Shown: positions 33,994-45,631, counted from the first letter of the stretch. The stretch is DNA of 55,570 bases from Pontibacillus marinus BH030004 = DSM 16465 (GCF_000425225.1 NZ_KE384337.1:33366-88935); one strand, 5' to 3'. Notes: generated by a model from the sequence alone, not told the origin. Program-made: numbers and translations.

Positions 33994-34776
33994 TTAACCC
34001 TCTTTGTGACGTTTTTGATAAGCTTCCAACGCTTCTATCATTCCTTCAATAGAAAATGTGTGTGGAACGACTACATGGCTAAAACCATAAGATTTTGCTT
34101 CTTGCTCAGTTGTAGAACCTATACACAAACATGGCTTAGACAGTGTATCTTCTGTTATGGCACCTTCTCCAAGAGAACAAAAAGCTCGAACTGTTGAAGG
34201 ACTGGTAAATGTCAAAATATCTAGTGAATGAGATAGAAGTTCCTCTTGCAATCCATCTTTTATTTTAACATTTACATGCGTTTCATACACAGTGACTGTT
34301 TCGACCCTATGGCCCTGTTCCTTTAATTCTTGTGCTGCTGTTTGTTTGGAAAGGTTTCCTTGAACAACTAAGAGAGAAGTTTTGTCATTCGTTGTTTCTG
34401 CAAAGGATTCGCCTAGTTGTTTTCCGGTATATATATCAGGAACAAAATCTGCTAAAAAGCCGTACTCTAACAGAGACTGAGCTGTTTTATCGCCCACCAC
34501 AGCAAAACGTTTCTGACTTAAATAGGATTGATCTATTTCTAGTTCCTCTAACCAATCAAAAAAATGATGAATCCCATTGGAACTAGTAAACACAATCCAT
34601 TCATAATCATAAACTTGTTCCAGTTTTCGTTTGGTGGTCAGATCATTGGATCGTTGAAACACAAGAAGCGGAATTTCTATTGAAATTCCGCCTCGCTGTG
34701 TAATCATATCTGTAAAGGGCTTCGCTTGTTGTGATTCACGCGTCACAAGTATTCGCATTCCCTCTAGCGGAAGCAT
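33994..34776 (-). CDS. hemD: Uroporphyrinogen-III synthase
   Basis: Cyclises hydroxymethylbilane with ring D inversion to uroporphyrinogen III. 260 residues with the two-lobed fold: [52 protein letters not shown] and [15 protein letters not shown]. The ATG overlaps the hemC stop as TAATG, so translation is coupled. This family is poorly conserved, and the hem context supports it. Confidence 0.93.
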   Translation of the reverse strand: MLPLEGMRILVTRESQQAKPFTDMITQRGGISIEIPLLVFQRSNDLTTKRKLEQVYDYEWIVFTSSNGIHHFFDWLEELEIDQSYLSQKRFAVVGDKTAQSLLEYGFLADFVPDIYTGKQLGESFAETTNDKTSLLVVQGNLSKQTAAQELKEQGHRVETVTVYETHVNVKIKDGLQEELLSHSLDILTFTSPSTVRAFCSLGEGAITEDTLSKPCLCIGSTTEQEAKSYGFSHVVVPHTFSIEGMIEALEAYQKRHKEG

Positions 34777-35705
34777 TATTGGTCAAGCTCCTCTTTAGCT
34801 TCTTCAATGATCTTAGCTCCGCCACGATTAATGATAAGATTCGCAGCTTCACGGCCAACTTCTACAGAATCTGTACCACGTACCTGCTCGGTTAAGATCG
34901 TCGTTCCATCTGATGTACCTACCATAGCTGTAAGGACAATTTCGTCTCCATCAAGATAAGCATATCCACCGATCGGTACCTGACAACCACCATTTAAAAG
35001 ATCTAAGAATGTACGCTCAGCAATGACCGTTCGATACGTGTATTCATGGTTCAATTGATCAAGAAGACCGCGTAATTCACTGTCATCCTCACGACATTCA
35101 ATTGCAAGCGCACCTTGTCCAACGGCTGGCACACATACATCAGGTTCTAAATATTCGGTAATGACATCATCTGACCAACCCATACGTTTTAAACCAGCTG
35201 TCGCAAGGATAATCGCGTCATAGTCCTCTTCCTTTAACTTCCGAAGGCGTGTGTCGATATTGCCGCGAATCCATTTAATTTCAAGGTCAGGACGAGATGC
35301 TTTAATTTGCGAACCACGGCGTAAGCTGGACGTTCCGACTATTGCACCGTTAGGAAGATCTTTAAGCAGTACATTGTCATTTGCAATATATGCGTCACGA
35401 TGGTCTTCTCGAATAGGAATACATCCAATTGTTAGACCTTCTGGTGTTTCTGCAGGCATATCTTTCATGCTATGAACAGCCATATCAATTTCCTTATCAT
35501 ACATGGCTTGTTCAATTTCTTTTACGAACAATCCTTTTCCGCCTACTTTAGAGAGTGTGACATCAAGAATCTTATCGCCTTTGGTTACGATTTTTTTTAC
35601 TTCAAAATCATATGAAGGAGCAATGCTTTTCATCTGCTCGATCACCCAATTTGTTTGAGTTAATGCTAATTGACTTTTTCTTGTACCTACGACAATTTTG
35701 CGCAT
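34776..35705 (-). CDS. hemC: Porphobilinogen deaminase (hydroxymethylbilane synthase)
   Basis: Polymerises four porphobilinogens on a dipyrromethane cofactor. [10 protein letters not shown] at the N-terminus, [15 protein letters not shown], and the cofactor-attachment Cys in [13 protein letters not shown] are visible. Length of 309 is typical. ATG has AGGAGG seven bases upstream. Overlaps hemD by one base. Confidence 0.97.
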   Translation of the reverse strand: MRKIVVGTRKSQLALTQTNWVIEQMKSIAPSYDFEVKKIVTKGDKILDVTLSKVGGKGLFVKEIEQAMYDKEIDMAVHSMKDMPAETPEGLTIGCIPIREDHRDAYIANDNVLLKDLPNGAIVGTSSLRRGSQIKASRPDLEIKWIRGNIDTRLRKLKEEDYDAIILATAGLKRMGWSDDVITEYLEPDVCVPAVGQGALAIECREDDSELRGLLDQLNHEYTYRTVIAERTFLDLLNGGCQVPIGGYAYLDGDEIVLTAMVGTSDGTTILTEQVRGTDSVEVGREAANLIINRGGAKIIEEAKEELDQ

Positions 35706-35723
35706 CGAAGTGCCTCCTGACCT

Positions 35724-36545
35724 TTATAGAAAGTGAAAGTTTGACAATGTGCCAAATAAAAAGAAATTTACAAGTAAAAATAGAAATGCGCCTGTGTTAT
35801 AAAGAGCCATCGTTCTTCCTTGATACCCTTTCACAACACGCATAAATAAATAAACTAAGTACACCATTAATACGATAATGGAACCAACTGTTTTTGAATC
35901 AATGATATACACCGTATCTCCTGAAATATACCCCCATACAAAACCTAATAATATGGCAATGAGAAGTAAGGGCACTCCAAGTACCACAGCGATATATGAT
36001 AACCCATCTAATTGTCCTAAATCCCCTAAACGCATTAAACGTTTGCTCCATTTTTTCTCTTTTAATAAACGATATTGTAGTAAATACATCACGGAAAAAA
36101 TACAAGAGAAAGTGAAGAAACCATAGGATACCATCGCTAGAGTGATATGGGTTACAAGTAATTCACTCACAAGGCGAAGCGCTTGTTCTGTGGCATCATG
36201 CTGTGCTCGTGAGAAAATGTGTAGCATCATCATGAAAAATCCTAAGACATTCGTGAAGAACACAAAGAAATCCACGCGAAACAAACGGTTAATCACTAAT
36301 GAAAATGTTACGAGTATCCATGAGTAAAAATAGAGTCCGTCATAGATTGTGGCTATCGGAAAATTCGAATTCAAAAGCATCTGGCTCAATAAAAAAAAGG
36401 TTTGTAGAACCCAAACCATAGAAAGTAACCAGAAGGCAATACGGTTTGCCTTCCGGTTATTTTGAATAAAATCTATAAAATAGCCGATCAAACTTAAACA
36501 ATAAACCATAATAATGAGTTCATAAAGCCATTTTAATTCGAACAT
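35724..36545 (-). CDS. hemX: HemX membrane protein (CcsA-like)
   Basis: Integral membrane protein of 273 residues with about eight hydrophobic helices, related to the cytochrome c assembly protein family. B. subtilis HemX lowers HemA abundance rather than catalysing a pathway step. The gene lies 16 bp downstream of hemA and 18 bp upstream of hemC, as in B. subtilis. I see no WWD-type heme-handling motif. Confidence 0.9.
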   Translation of the reverse strand: MFELKWLYELIIMVYCLSLIGYFIDFIQNNRKANRIAFWLLSMVWVLQTFFLLSQMLLNSNFPIATIYDGLYFYSWILVTFSLVINRLFRVDFFVFFTNVLGFFMMMLHIFSRAQHDATEQALRLVSELLVTHITLAMVSYGFFTFSCIFSVMYLLQYRLLKEKKWSKRLMRLGDLGQLDGLSYIAVVLGVPLLLIAILLGFVWGYISGDTVYIIDSKTVGSIIVLMVYLVYLFMRVVKGYQGRTMALYNTGAFLFLLVNFFLFGTLSNFHFL

Positions 36546-36561
36546 AAAGGAAATTCCCCTT

Positions 36562-37929
36562 TTAATTAGTTACGTTTGGAGCAGTCTGAAAGGATAATTT
36601 CCCATCGCTGTCCAGGATGGCTTTTTGACTTTTCGCTTGTTGTTTTTGCAGTTCTTGCTGAACCTCTTCTTCAATACCAAAGATCTGCTTAAACATCTCT
36701 AATTGCTGTTCAGCATTGGGCTCAGCTGCATATTCTTTAGCTTGAAGAATAGGCTGCTTAAGCATTTGATTGATAATACTCTTCGTGTGTTTATTCAGTA
36801 CTTTCTTTTCACGCTCAGTTAAGTCTGGCATTTTTCGTTCAATGCTTTCCATCGTTTCAGATTGGATATTGAGCGCTTTATTGCGAAGTGCTGAAATTAC
36901 CGGCACGACACCAATCGTTTGTAACCACTCTTTAAACGTTACAATTTCTGCTTCAATCATCAATTCAATGGCCTCTGCTGCTTCTTTACGAGCTTCAAGG
37001 TTTGCATCTACAATTCCTTGTAAGTCATCGATATCATATAAGAAAACAGAATCAAGGTCATCAAGTGATGGATCAAGATCCCGTGGAACCGCAATATCAA
37101 CAAGGAACAGGGGACGTCCTTTACGCTTCTTATGCACAGATTGCAAGGACTCTTTCGTAATCACATAATCACTTGCTCCTGTTGAACTAATCAGTATATC
37201 AGCTGTTTCTAATGTTTCATTTAAGTCTTGCATGGATTTAGCCTGTCCATTAAACTCAGCAGCAAGCTCTTGCGCTTTTTCATAAGTACGATTCACAACC
37301 GTTACCTTTTTCACACCAGAACCGTGCAAGTTTTTCGCTGCAAGCTCGCCCATTTTTCCAGCACCAAGAATGACAACATGTTTATTTAACAGGTCGCCAA
37401 AAATCTTTTTCGAAAGTTCAACGGCAGCATAACTTACAGAAACCGCATTTTCCCCGATTTCTGTTTCTTTATGGGAACGTTTTGCTAACGTCACCGCTTG
37501 CTTAAATAGTTGATTAAACATTGTGCCTGTCGTATTCGCCTCTTGAGCCTGTAAGAAGGACTGCTTCATTTGGCCAAGAATTTGCGTTTCTCCAATGACC
37601 ATAGAATCAAGGCCACATGTGACTCTAAATAAATGCTCTATAGCTCCATCCGCTTCATACATAGAAAGGAATGGAGAGAATTCTGCTTTATCAATCTGAA
37701 ACCAATCAGCTAAGAACTGCTTAATGTAATAACGACCTGTATGAAGTTGATCGACCACAGCGTAGATTTCTGTGCGATTACAGGTTGAAATAATTACATT
37801 TTCTAGCACACTTTTCTGATGGTTGAGGGATTTCATAGCTTCCGTCACATCATTCTCAGAAAATGTAAGCTTTTCACGAATTTCAACAGGGGCCGTTTTA
37901 TAATTTACACCGACAACTAATACATGCAC
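36562..37929 (-). CDS. hemA: Glutamyl-tRNA reductase
   Basis: NADPH-dependent reduction of glutamyl-tRNA to glutamate-1-semialdehyde, the committed step of heme synthesis. The catalytic cysteine is in [11 protein letters not shown] (about residue 50). The NADPH motif is [14 protein letters not shown], and the C-terminal dimerisation helices follow. Length is 455. The start is GTG with GGGGGTG seven bases upstream. First gene of the operon; a TATAAT on the minus strand (37984-37989) is a candidate -10 without a clear -35. Confidence 0.96.
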   Translation of the reverse strand: MHVLVVGVNYKTAPVEIREKLTFSENDVTEAMKSLNHQKSVLENVIISTCNRTEIYAVVDQLHTGRYYIKQFLADWFQIDKAEFSPFLSMYEADGAIEHLFRVTCGLDSMVIGETQILGQMKQSFLQAQEANTTGTMFNQLFKQAVTLAKRSHKETEIGENAVSVSYAAVELSKKIFGDLLNKHVVILGAGKMGELAAKNLHGSGVKKVTVVNRTYEKAQELAAEFNGQAKSMQDLNETLETADILISSTGASDYVITKESLQSVHKKRKGRPLFLVDIAVPRDLDPSLDDLDSVFLYDIDDLQGIVDANLEARKEAAEAIELMIEAEIVTFKEWLQTIGVVPVISALRNKALNIQSETMESIERKMPDLTEREKKVLNKHTKSIINQMLKQPILQAKEYAAEPNAEQQLEMFKQIFGIEEEVQQELQKQQAKSQKAILDSDGKLSFQTAPNVTN

Positions 37930-38166
37930 AACTTCACACCCCCAACAAACTTAAACCTTCATTCTTTTTTATCATCTTGTTTCATTATAACATGGGAACG
38001 TAGCCCTTTTTTATAAAAAATGTGAACAGTTATTGAAACGTTATGGTACGATATAGCTAAATGTATGTTGATCTATCCTTATAAATAATACCGTTAGTAC
38101 CTTAACATAACGTACCATTACAATCAAGAACACCGTTTTCATCACAGCAGGATAGGAGGCCCTCTT

Positions 38167-38652
38167 TTGAAAAAACAACACACCTTTACTGGCATTTTAC
38201 TGATCGGAATTGGTGCATATTTCATGTTGAAAGAACTAGAAATCCCAATTATTACAAATTTTTATTCTTGGACAACCATTCTAATGATTATTGGTGTTGC
38301 GCTACTTCTACATAGCTACATTGCCAATGAATATGAAACCATCTTTATTGGAGCCATATTGTTGGGCTTAGGTGTCCATTTCCATGGCATGCAAACCTAT
38401 AGTTTTTGGCTTGACCACTGGGGAATGTATCCATTAATCATCGGAATAGCCTTTCTTTTGCGATATCAAAAAACGAAACACGGTCTGTTTCCCGGACTCA
38501 TACTAGTCATTATTGCACTTTTCGCCATGTTTGTATCCAATAAGCCTGAATGGTTTTACTGGGTAACGGTTTTTGTAAACTTCATTGAAACATTTTGGCC
38601 ACTGATTCTAATTGCGATTGGTTTATACATATTATTGATCAAAAAGAAATAA
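38167..38652 (+). CDS. LiaF/LiaI-like multi-helix membrane protein
   Basis: 161 residues, almost wholly hydrophobic with about six membrane segments and repeated GILLIGIGAY / IGVALLL / AILLGLGVHF blocks. These are like the LiaI-LiaF transmembrane region (DUF5668 type). It lacks the C-terminal soluble LiaF domain, so a direct stress-sensing role cannot be assumed. The start is TTG with AGGAGG seven bases upstream. A monocistronic unit between the leftward hemA and engB units. Confidence 0.7.
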   Translation: MKKQHTFTGILLIGIGAYFMLKELEIPIITNFYSWTTILMIIGVALLLHSYIANEYETIFIGAILLGLGVHFHGMQTYSFWLDHWGMYPLIIGIAFLLRYQKTKHGLFPGLILVIIALFAMFVSNKPEWFYWVTVFVNFIETFWPLILIAIGLYILLIKKK

Positions 38653-38669
38653 ATTATTAATCTTTATGG

Positions 38670-38696
38670 AACGCCTGGTCCTTGACTAGGCGTTTT
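38670..38696 (+). terminator. Terminator of the LiaF-like gene
   Basis: AACGCCTGGTC (38670-38680) pairs with GACTAGGCGTT (38684-38694) with one mismatch, followed by TT. Located 18 bp after the stop. Confidence 0.75.
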
Positions 38697-38714
38697 CTAA
38701 TGCAATTTTTGATC

Positions 38715-38749
38715 AAAAAACCCCCCCTTACCATCAAAGGAAAGGGGGA
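38715..38749 (-). terminator. Terminator downstream of engB
   Basis: A C-rich arm (38722-38729) pairs with a G-rich arm (38742-38748), and six T follow on the minus strand. It ends the lonA-engB transcript. Confidence 0.8.
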
Positions 38750-38757
38750 GTTCATTT

Positions 38758-39345
38758 CTAATTATTTAAGTGTGCATAGATAGCTTTCCATGCATCATCT
38801 TTTCCTTCACCTGTTTCGGCAGAGAAAGGAATTACTGTATCTTCTTCTTCAAGCTCTAAGACTTGGATAATACGCTGTAAGTGCTTGGCTCTTTGACCTC
38901 GTTTAATTTTATCTAGCTTTGTAGCAATAACGGTTACAGGTAGGTCAAAGTGTTTCAAAAAGTCGTACATCATCACGTCATCATTCGTAGGATCATGACG
39001 GATATCAATAATAAGAACGGCCATGTTTAAGTTTTCGCGTTCTGCGAAATACTCTTCCATCATCTTGCCCCATTTTTCTCGTTCCTTCTTCGATACTTTT
39101 GCGTATCCATAGCCAGGAACGTCCACAAAGTAGTAAGCATCGTTAATCTTATAAAAGTTTAACGTTTGAGTCTTACCAGGCTTGGATGACGTACGTGCTA
39201 AGGCCTTACGTTGAATAATCTTGTTAATAAATGAAGACTTCCCCACATTCGAACGACCTGCCAGAGCAATTTCTGGCAGGGGTTCAGTTGGATATTGCTT
39301 CTTACTAACGGCACTTATGACAAGCTCCGCCTGATTGACTTTCAT
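38758..39345 (-). CDS. engB: Ribosome biogenesis GTPase EngB (YsxC)
   Basis: Essential GTPase that helps assemble the 50S subunit. G1 [11 protein letters not shown]3 DVPGYGYA and G4 TKLDKIKRG are visible, with G5 FSAETGEG. Length is 195. ATG has GGAGG seven bases upstream and overlaps the lonA stop as ATGA. The lonA-engB coupling matches B. subtilis. Confidence 0.96.
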   Translation of the reverse strand: MKVNQAELVISAVSKKQYPTEPLPEIALAGRSNVGKSSFINKIIQRKALARTSSKPGKTQTLNFYKINDAYYFVDVPGYGYAKVSKKEREKWGKMMEEYFAERENLNMAVLIIDIRHDPTNDDVMMYDFLKHFDLPVTVIATKLDKIKRGQRAKHLQRIIQVLELEEEDTVIPFSAETGEGKDDAWKAIYAHLNN

Positions 39346-41666
39346 GATTTCTCCTCCACTAATGCATGCTTTAATACTTCGTCTAGATGTTCAACCGGGA
39401 TATACTTTAATCCTTCACGTACACTTTCCGGAATGTCCTCTAGATCTTTTTCATTTTCTTTAGGCATGATCACCGTTGTTAGACCTGCTCGGTGAGCACT
39501 CAGTGATTTCTCTTTTAACCCACCAATCGGTAGAACACGTCCTCGAAGTGTAATTTCCCCAGTCATACCTACTTCTTTTCGCACAGGGCGTCCTGTCAGA
39601 GAGGACACAAGTGCTGTAGCCATTGTTATTCCTGCTGAAGGACCATCTTTTGGAGTCGCCCCTTCTGGAACGTGAATGTGAATATCATTGTTCTCACTGA
39701 ATTCTGGATCAATGTTTAATTCTTCTGCTCTTGAACGAATGTAACTGAAGGCAGCTTGAGCGGATTCCTTCATTACATCGCCAAGCTTCCCTGTTAAGGT
39801 TAACTTTCCTTTTCCAGGGTACATTGAAACCTCAATAGAGAGTGTATCTCCACCTGCTGTTGTATAAGCTAATCCGGTAGCTGCTCCAATTTGGTCCTCT
39901 GTTTCAGCTTGTCCATAGCGGAATTTAGGCTTACCTAACAGTGTTTCTAATTGTTTTTCCGTCACAACAACACGCTTTTTCTCATCAGAAACAATAAGCT
40001 TAGCAGCCTTACGACATAAGGAGGCAAGTTCACGCTCTAAACCACGAACACCTGCTTCACGTGTATATTCACGAATCAACTTGAGTAATGCTTCCTCACG
40101 CACTTGCATATGGCTCTTCTTTAAACCATTCTCTTTAACCTGCTTAGGCAGCAAATGCTCTTTTGCAATATGAAGTTTTTCTAATTCCGTATAACCAGCG
40201 ATTGAAATGACTTCCATTCTGTCTAACAATGGTCCAGGGATGGTTGCCATGTTATTCGCAGTGGCAACGAACATGACGTTGGATAAGTCGTATGTTTCTT
40301 CAATAAAGTGGTCGCTGAAATTACTGTTTTGTTCCGGGTCTAATACTTCTAGCATCGCAGAAGATGGATCTCCACGGAAGTCACTCGCCATTTTATCAAT
40401 TTCATCTAGAAGAAACACAGGGTTGATCGTTTCTGCTTTCTTCATCCCATTGATAATTCGACCTGGCATTGCCCCTACATACGTACGACGGTGTCCGCGA
40501 ATTTCAGACTCATCACGAACGCCTCCCAGAGAAGCTCTAACAAAATTTCTATTCATAGAACGTGCAATTGATCGAGCTAGAGATGTTTTCCCGACACCAG
40601 GAGGCCCTACTAAGCATAAAATAGGCCCTTTAATGGACTCTGTAAGTTTTTGAACAGCTAGGTATTCAAGAATACGCTCTTTTACTTTTTCAAGACCATA
40701 GTGATCTTCATCTAATATATCCTCTGCACGCGGGATATCCAGGTTGTCCTCTGTTTCTTCCACCCACGGCAGTGCGATAAGCCATTCAATATAGTTACGA
40801 ATAACAGAGCTTTCAGCTGAACTGCTTGGGATCTTTTCATAGCGTTCTAACTCTTTAAGAGCTGTTTCTTCAACACGCTCTGGCATATTAGACTCGTCAA
40901 TCTTTTCTTTCAATTCTTGAACTTCACCAGATTTTCCGTCTTTATCGCCAAGTTCTTTCTGAATCGCCTTCATTTGTTCACGCAAGTAATATTCTTTTTG
41001 TGTGCGCTCCATAGACGTTTTGACACGCTGACTAATCTTTTTCTCCAGATGAAGTACTTCTTTTTCATTATTAATAATATCGATAATGTGCTGTAGACGC
41101 TCTTTTACATTCGCCATTTCAAGAACTTTTTGCTTATCCTTTATCTTCAATGACAAATGAGATGTAACAATGTCTGCTAGACGTCCTGGAATCTCGATAT
41201 CTTTAACAGAAGCAAGGGTTTCATCACTTATCTTTTTCGAGACTTTTATGTACTGCTCGAATTGTTGGAGAAGATTACGCATAAGTGCTTCCTCTTCAAC
41301 TTGATCTCCATGCTCCTCATCAAGATTTTGAATCGCAACTTTGAAGTATTCCTCTTCATCTAAATGCTCTTGGATCTCTGCGCGGTTAAGCCCTTCCACT
41401 AAAACACGAATCGTTCCGTTTGGGAGCTTGAGCATTTGTTTGATTTTCGCTAACGTACCAATTTTATAAATATCTTCTTCCCCAGGCTCATCAACACTTA
41501 TTTCCTTTTGGGCAGCAAGAAAAATGAAATTATCTTCTACCATTGCTTTTTCAACGGCGTTAACAGATTTATCTCGACCCACATCTAAATGCATAACCAT
41601 CGAAGGGTAAACTAAAAGACCACGTAATGGTAGGAGGGGGATGTGAATGATATTATTTTCAGCCAT
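39342..41666 (-). CDS. lonA: ATP-dependent protease La, LonA
   Basis: Hexameric cytosolic AAA+ protease for damaged and regulatory proteins. N-terminal LON domain (about 8-200), coiled coil, Walker [16 protein letters not shown], Walker [12 protein letters not shown], and the C-terminal protease domain with catalytic Ser in [15 protein letters not shown] and Lys in [14 protein letters not shown]. Length of 774 is normal. ATG has GGAGGTG eight bases upstream. Confidence 0.97.
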   Translation of the reverse strand: MAENNIIHIPLLPLRGLLVYPSMVMHLDVGRDKSVNAVEKAMVEDNFIFLAAQKEISVDEPGEEDIYKIGTLAKIKQMLKLPNGTIRVLVEGLNRAEIQEHLDEEEYFKVAIQNLDEEHGDQVEEEALMRNLLQQFEQYIKVSKKISDETLASVKDIEIPGRLADIVTSHLSLKIKDKQKVLEMANVKERLQHIIDIINNEKEVLHLEKKISQRVKTSMERTQKEYYLREQMKAIQKELGDKDGKSGEVQELKEKIDESNMPERVEETALKELERYEKIPSSSAESSVIRNYIEWLIALPWVEETEDNLDIPRAEDILDEDHYGLEKVKERILEYLAVQKLTESIKGPILCLVGPPGVGKTSLARSIARSMNRNFVRASLGGVRDESEIRGHRRTYVGAMPGRIINGMKKAETINPVFLLDEIDKMASDFRGDPSSAMLEVLDPEQNSNFSDHFIEETYDLSNVMFVATANNMATIPGPLLDRMEVISIAGYTELEKLHIAKEHLLPKQVKENGLKKSHMQVREEALLKLIREYTREAGVRGLERELASLCRKAAKLIVSDEKKRVVVTEKQLETLLGKPKFRYGQAETEDQIGAATGLAYTTAGGDTLSIEVSMYPGKGKLTLTGKLGDVMKESAQAAFSYIRSRAEELNIDPEFSENNDIHIHVPEGATPKDGPSAGITMATALVSSLTGRPVRKEVGMTGEITLRGRVLPIGGLKEKSLSAHRAGLTTVIMPKENEKDLEDIPESVREGLKYIPVEHLDEVLKHALVEEKS

Positions 41667-41903
41667 AATTCTGACACCTCCATATGTATGCCATATTCCC
41701 TATTACAAGAAGAATTGAGCGGACTCGAACATATTGTAAACAGATTATCTAAAAAACATGAGCGAATCTGCCTATATGTGATTCATTTAATATCCTGTGA
41801 GCTTACTCATAAATCTTGCATGTGATATGGTTCTTTAAAAGTATAATGAAAACAAAAATCTTTGTAAAATGTTTCATTTCTCCTAGGTGGATTCATGAAA
41901 TTT

Positions 41904-41941
41904 GTTCAAGTCAGCTTTAAGGCGTTAAAACTGACTTGAAC
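41904..41941 (-). terminator. Long hairpin between lonB and lonA
   Basis: A perfect 11-bp stem (GTTCAAGTCAG with CTGACTTGAAC) with an inner TTTAA/TTAAA stem lies just after the lonB stop. The minus-strand tail (AAATTTC) is a weak T-run. Probably the lonB terminator; the lonA promoter must lie between here and 41667. Confidence 0.55.
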
Positions 41942-41947
41942 TCCTTC

Positions 41948-43612
41948 TTACAAACTTTGTGATCGATTTTGAAAAATTCGTTTTTCTTTCAATAATGATT
42001 GAATATCTCCTGCTAAACTTAATGTTAACGCTTCTTGAATGTGTTTAACAGGTATTATTTGGATCCCTTCAATCTTTTCAAACATCTCTTGTTTATTGTC
42101 ATGTGGAATAAGGACTTTCTTCGCTCCAGCTCGTTTAGCAGCTTTTACTTTAGCCATTACCCCACCAACAGGTTTAACATGTCCATGAATACTAATTTCA
42201 CCTGTAAGAGCTACATCTTGCCTAACCGGAATTTTGTTAATAGCGGAATAAATCCCTAAGGCCATTGCAACACCTGCCGAAGGACCATCGACCGGTACTC
42301 CACCAGGATAGTTAACATGAATATCATATTCATGAGCAGGAACGCCTAATGACCTTAATACCGTTAACACATTTTCAATAGAGCCTTTTGCCATGCTTTT
42401 TCGGCGAATCTGTTTGCTTTGATTGCCAATGCTTTCTTCTTCTGCAATCCCTGTAATGTTAATTGTACCTTGTTGATTTGTCGGAAGAACGGTCACTTCA
42501 ATTTCTAATAATGCACCAGAATTCGGACCAAATACAGCTAAACCGTTTACTACGCCAACTTGGTCTTCCGCAAATACCTTTTTCTCGTATCTTGGCTCTA
42601 ATTGTGAAGCGTCGACTACCCATTCAATATCAGCTTGTGTAACGGTATCACGCTCTGCTTTTTTAGCAATACCTGTAGCGATTTGAATCAAGTTTACGGC
42701 TTCACGACCGTTCCGAGCATACCCTGCTAAAGCTTCTAATGCTTTTTCTTCGACATTGAACTGGATCTTCTCAGCTGCTCGCTTCGCAACTTCAATCACT
42801 TCTGATTGTTCAAGGCCTCTGAAGAACACCTCTAAACAGCGTGAACGGATTGCTGGAGGGATTTCTTCAGGAGTACGTGTTGTGGCTCCAATAAGTCTAA
42901 AGTCAGCAGGAAGCCCTTTTTTGAATATCTCATGGATATGTAAAGGAATTTGCTGATTCTCTTCACTATAGTATGCACTTTCAAAATAGACTTTGCGATC
43001 CTCTAATACTTTTAACAGTTTGTTCATTTGAATCGGATGAAGCTCTCCAATTTCATCAATAAAGAGCACTCCGCCATGAGCATTTGATACAGCCCCTTGT
43101 TTGGGTTGCGGGATACCCGCTTGTCCCATTGCACCGGCACCTTGATAAATTGGGTCATGAACAGAGCCAATCAGAGGATCTGCAATGCCTCGTTCATCAA
43201 AACGTGCAGTTGTTGCATCAAGTTCAACAAATACAGCATCTTGCTTAAATGGTGATTCTACGTATTGTTTAGCTTCTTCTAAGACAAGCCTTGCTGCAGC
43301 TGTTTTCCCTACCCCTGGAGGTCCGTACACAATAACATGTTGGGGGTTCGCACCACATATAGCGGCACGTAACGCCTCAATCCCATCTTGTTGTCCCACA
43401 ATATCTTTAAAGGAACGAGGACGTACCTTTTCAGATAATGGCTCAGATAGTGAGATTTGTCTCATTTTACGTAGTTCACTTAACTCTTTTTTTGATTCAC
43501 GGTCAATTGTTACTTTTTGTGTTCGTTGATTCTTTAGTAAGTTCCAAAAATAAAGCCCAATAACAACCCCAAAGAACAATTGGACAAAAAGGGCAATACC
43601 AGCTAATGACAT
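41948..43612 (-). CDS. lonB: Lon-like protease LonB
   Basis: Second Lon protease, membrane-anchored and forespore (sigma-F) expressed in B. subtilis. An N-terminal membrane helix (about 3-22) replaces the LON domain. Walker A is [14 protein letters not shown]. The protease domain has the catalytic Ser in DGPSAGVAMALG and Lys in PVGGVMAKVKAAKRAG. Length is 554. ATG has AGGAGG seven bases upstream. I could not assign a sigma-F promoter confidently. Confidence 0.94.
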   Translation of the reverse strand: MSLAGIALFVQLFFGVVIGLYFWNLLKNQRTQKVTIDRESKKELSELRKMRQISLSEPLSEKVRPRSFKDIVGQQDGIEALRAAICGANPQHVIVYGPPGVGKTAAARLVLEEAKQYVESPFKQDAVFVELDATTARFDERGIADPLIGSVHDPIYQGAGAMGQAGIPQPKQGAVSNAHGGVLFIDEIGELHPIQMNKLLKVLEDRKVYFESAYYSEENQQIPLHIHEIFKKGLPADFRLIGATTRTPEEIPPAIRSRCLEVFFRGLEQSEVIEVAKRAAEKIQFNVEEKALEALAGYARNGREAVNLIQIATGIAKKAERDTVTQADIEWVVDASQLEPRYEKKVFAEDQVGVVNGLAVFGPNSGALLEIEVTVLPTNQQGTINITGIAEEESIGNQSKQIRRKSMAKGSIENVLTVLRSLGVPAHEYDIHVNYPGGVPVDGPSAGVAMALGIYSAINKIPVRQDVALTGEISIHGHVKPVGGVMAKVKAAKRAGAKKVLIPHDNKQEMFEKIEGIQIIPVKHIQEALTLSLAGDIQSLLKEKRIFQNRSQSL

Positions 43613-43808
43613 GAAGATTCCTCCTGTACCTATGCGAGCGCGATCAAAAAGTGGTAGTAGAATAACTACTATTCCATAACTTTTCGAACAACCTCAATAA
43701 TCTTATATGTTATCAGCTAGTATCTCCTCAATTGTCCACATTAAACACAACTCCACTAAGAAAACAACACACCCTCTAAGATGATGAATGTTGTGGACTG
43801 TCTTCCTC

Positions 43809-43851
43809 TCTAAAACAAAGAAATCCTACCAAACATGGGTAGGATTTCTTT
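43809..43851 (-). terminator. Terminator of clpX
   Basis: A perfect 14-bp stem (AAAGAAATCCTACC, 43817-43830, with GGTAGGATTTCTTT, 43838-43851) is followed by GTTTT on the minus strand, 45 bp after the clpX stop. The rest of the 283-bp clpX-lonB gap shows no gene. Confidence 0.85.
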
Positions 43852-43895
43852 AGGTTGATTGCCCCTTATTAGGAACCTTTTAAAGATACCTTTAT

Positions 43896-45173
43896 TTAAG
43901 CACTTTCTTTAGGTGTTTCATTTTCATCTTTAACTGTACCATCACTTAAGACAAGCTTTGGACGACCGTTGTCTTTTGTAACTGTATCACTTGTGATAAT
44001 ACATTTTTCAATATCTTCACGAGATGGTAATTCGTACATTACATCTAGCATGATGCTTTCAATAATGGAACGAAGACCACGCGCACCTGTCTTACGTTCA
44101 ATTGCTTTGCGTGCAATTTCACGTAATGCTTCCTCTTCAAACTCAAGCTCAACTGAGTCGATTTGGAATAGCTTTTGATATTGTTTTACTAATGCGTTCT
44201 TCGGTTTCGTTAGAATTTCAACAAGAGCATCTTCATCTAGTGGCTCAAGTGCACCGATAACAGGAAGACGACCGATGAACTCAGGAATAAGTCCATAACG
44301 TAGTAGGTCCTCTGGAAGTACTTTCGTTAGAGCTGTACCTTTATCTAGATCCTCTGCACCTGGGTCTTCAGAACCGAAACCAATTACTTTCTTACCTAAA
44401 CGACGCTTAACGATTTGTTCAATACCGTCAAACGCTCCACCCACAACGAACAACACATTGGAAGTATCGATCTGGATGAATTCTTGATGAGGATGCTTTC
44501 TACCACCTTGAGGAGGTACACTTGCAACCGTTCCTTCTAGAATTTTTAGAAGGGCTTGTTGTACACCTTCACCAGAAACGTCACGTGTAATAGATGGGTT
44601 CTCAGATTTACGAGCAACCTTATCAATTTCATCAATGTAAATGATACCTTTTTCAGCTTTTTCAACATCATAATCAGCTGCTTGGATTAGTTTAAGCAAG
44701 ATGTTCTCAACATCTTCACCTACATAACCTGCTTCTGTTAGAGATGTTGCGTCTGCAATAGCGAAAGGTACATTTAAAATACGTGCTAATGTTTGTGCTA
44801 GTAATGTTTTACCACTACCAGTTGGTCCAAGCATCAAGATGTTACTCTTAGAAAGCTCAACATCATCTGATTTCTGGCCTGCATTAATACGTTTATAGTG
44901 GTTATAAACTGCCACAGATAAGGATTTCTTTGCCATATCCTGACCAATGACATAATCATCTAGTATTTCATTGATTTCCTGAGGCTTTGGAACCTCTTTG
45001 AATTCCACTTCCTCTTCGCTTCCAAGTTCTTCTTCAACGATTTCTGTGCAAAGTTCAATACACTCATCGCATATATATACGCCAGGTCCAGCAACTAATT
45101 TGCGGACTTGATCTTGTGTTTTTCCGCAGAAAGAACACTTCAATTGTCCCTTCTCTTCGTTAAATTTAAACAT
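43896..45173 (-). CDS. clpX: ClpX ATPase subunit of the Clp protease
   Basis: AAA+ unfoldase that feeds substrates to ClpP. The N-terminal zinc-binding domain has [11 protein letters not shown]...CDECIELC (about 12-40). Walker [16 protein letters not shown], Walker [12 protein letters not shown], the pore loop GYVGEDVE, the RKH-type motif [10 protein letters not shown] and the ClpP-binding IGF-type loop VIGFGSED are all present. Length is 425. ATG has GAGGTG upstream. Confidence 0.97.
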   Translation of the reverse strand: MFKFNEEKGQLKCSFCGKTQDQVRKLVAGPGVYICDECIELCTEIVEEELGSEEEVEFKEVPKPQEINEILDDYVIGQDMAKKSLSVAVYNHYKRINAGQKSDDVELSKSNILMLGPTGSGKTLLAQTLARILNVPFAIADATSLTEAGYVGEDVENILLKLIQAADYDVEKAEKGIIYIDEIDKVARKSENPSITRDVSGEGVQQALLKILEGTVASVPPQGGRKHPHQEFIQIDTSNVLFVVGGAFDGIEQIVKRRLGKKVIGFGSEDPGAEDLDKGTALTKVLPEDLLRYGLIPEFIGRLPVIGALEPLDEDALVEILTKPKNALVKQYQKLFQIDSVELEFEEEALREIARKAIERKTGARGLRSIIESIMLDVMYELPSREDIEKCIITSDTVTKDNGRPKLVLSDGTVKDENETPKESA

Positions 45174-45286
45174 GTTTTCACCTCACAAAGTATATGGTAC
45201 CTAATCTATACATAGTCACAAAAGAGCGTGCTCAAAGTAACACTCCAATTGATTTAGGAGCTTTTGTTACCATGGGTCATGTGCAA

Positions 45287-45304
45287 CAGAAGTTCTTCTG
45301 TTAG
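45287..45304. other. Small palindrome in the clpX leader
   Basis: AACAGAAG and CTTCTGTT form a perfect hairpin about 115 bp upstream of clpX. Apart from this, the promoter and the tig terminator, I see nothing in the 458-bp clpX-tig gap and no coding frame. Confidence 0.4.
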
Positions 45305-45437
45305 TTTACCCGAAATAACTTGAACAAACTCTAAAACGTGTAAACATTATGTGCCTTTCCAGTATCATATCAAAATATAAATGGTACGAAAAGTAAAAGG
45401 GGTCATGTTCTAAACAGTACTTAATCCATATGTATTC

Positions 45438-45466
45438 ATTATGTACATGTGTATGTTAGAAGTCAA
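45438..45466 (-). promoter_or_regulatory. Sigma-A-type promoter of clpX
   Basis: On the minus strand TTGACT (45461-45466), 17 bp, CATAAT (45438-45443). It would give clpX an untranslated leader of about 255 nt. A second weaker match (TTGATA, 16 bp, CATAAT) lies nearer the gene. Confidence 0.55.
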
Positions 45467-45593
45467 CTTTAGCTTAACATGATACACCTAGTGTATGTAA
45501 AGCATCAGCTTATGTTGAGAACCTTATCATATTTTTCTCAAAAACACACGTTTTTATAATTCATTTTGGGAGAAAACGTTCCCATGAATATTT

Positions 45594-45624
45594 AAAAACA
45601 AGGCGCGACATATCGCGCCTTGTT
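45594..45624 (-). terminator. Intrinsic terminator of tig
   Basis: A perfect 12-bp stem (AACAAGGCGCGA, 45597-45608, with TCGCGCCTTGTT, 45613-45624) and five T on the minus strand, eight bases after the tig stop. Confidence 0.92.
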
Positions 45625-45631
45625 TTCTACA

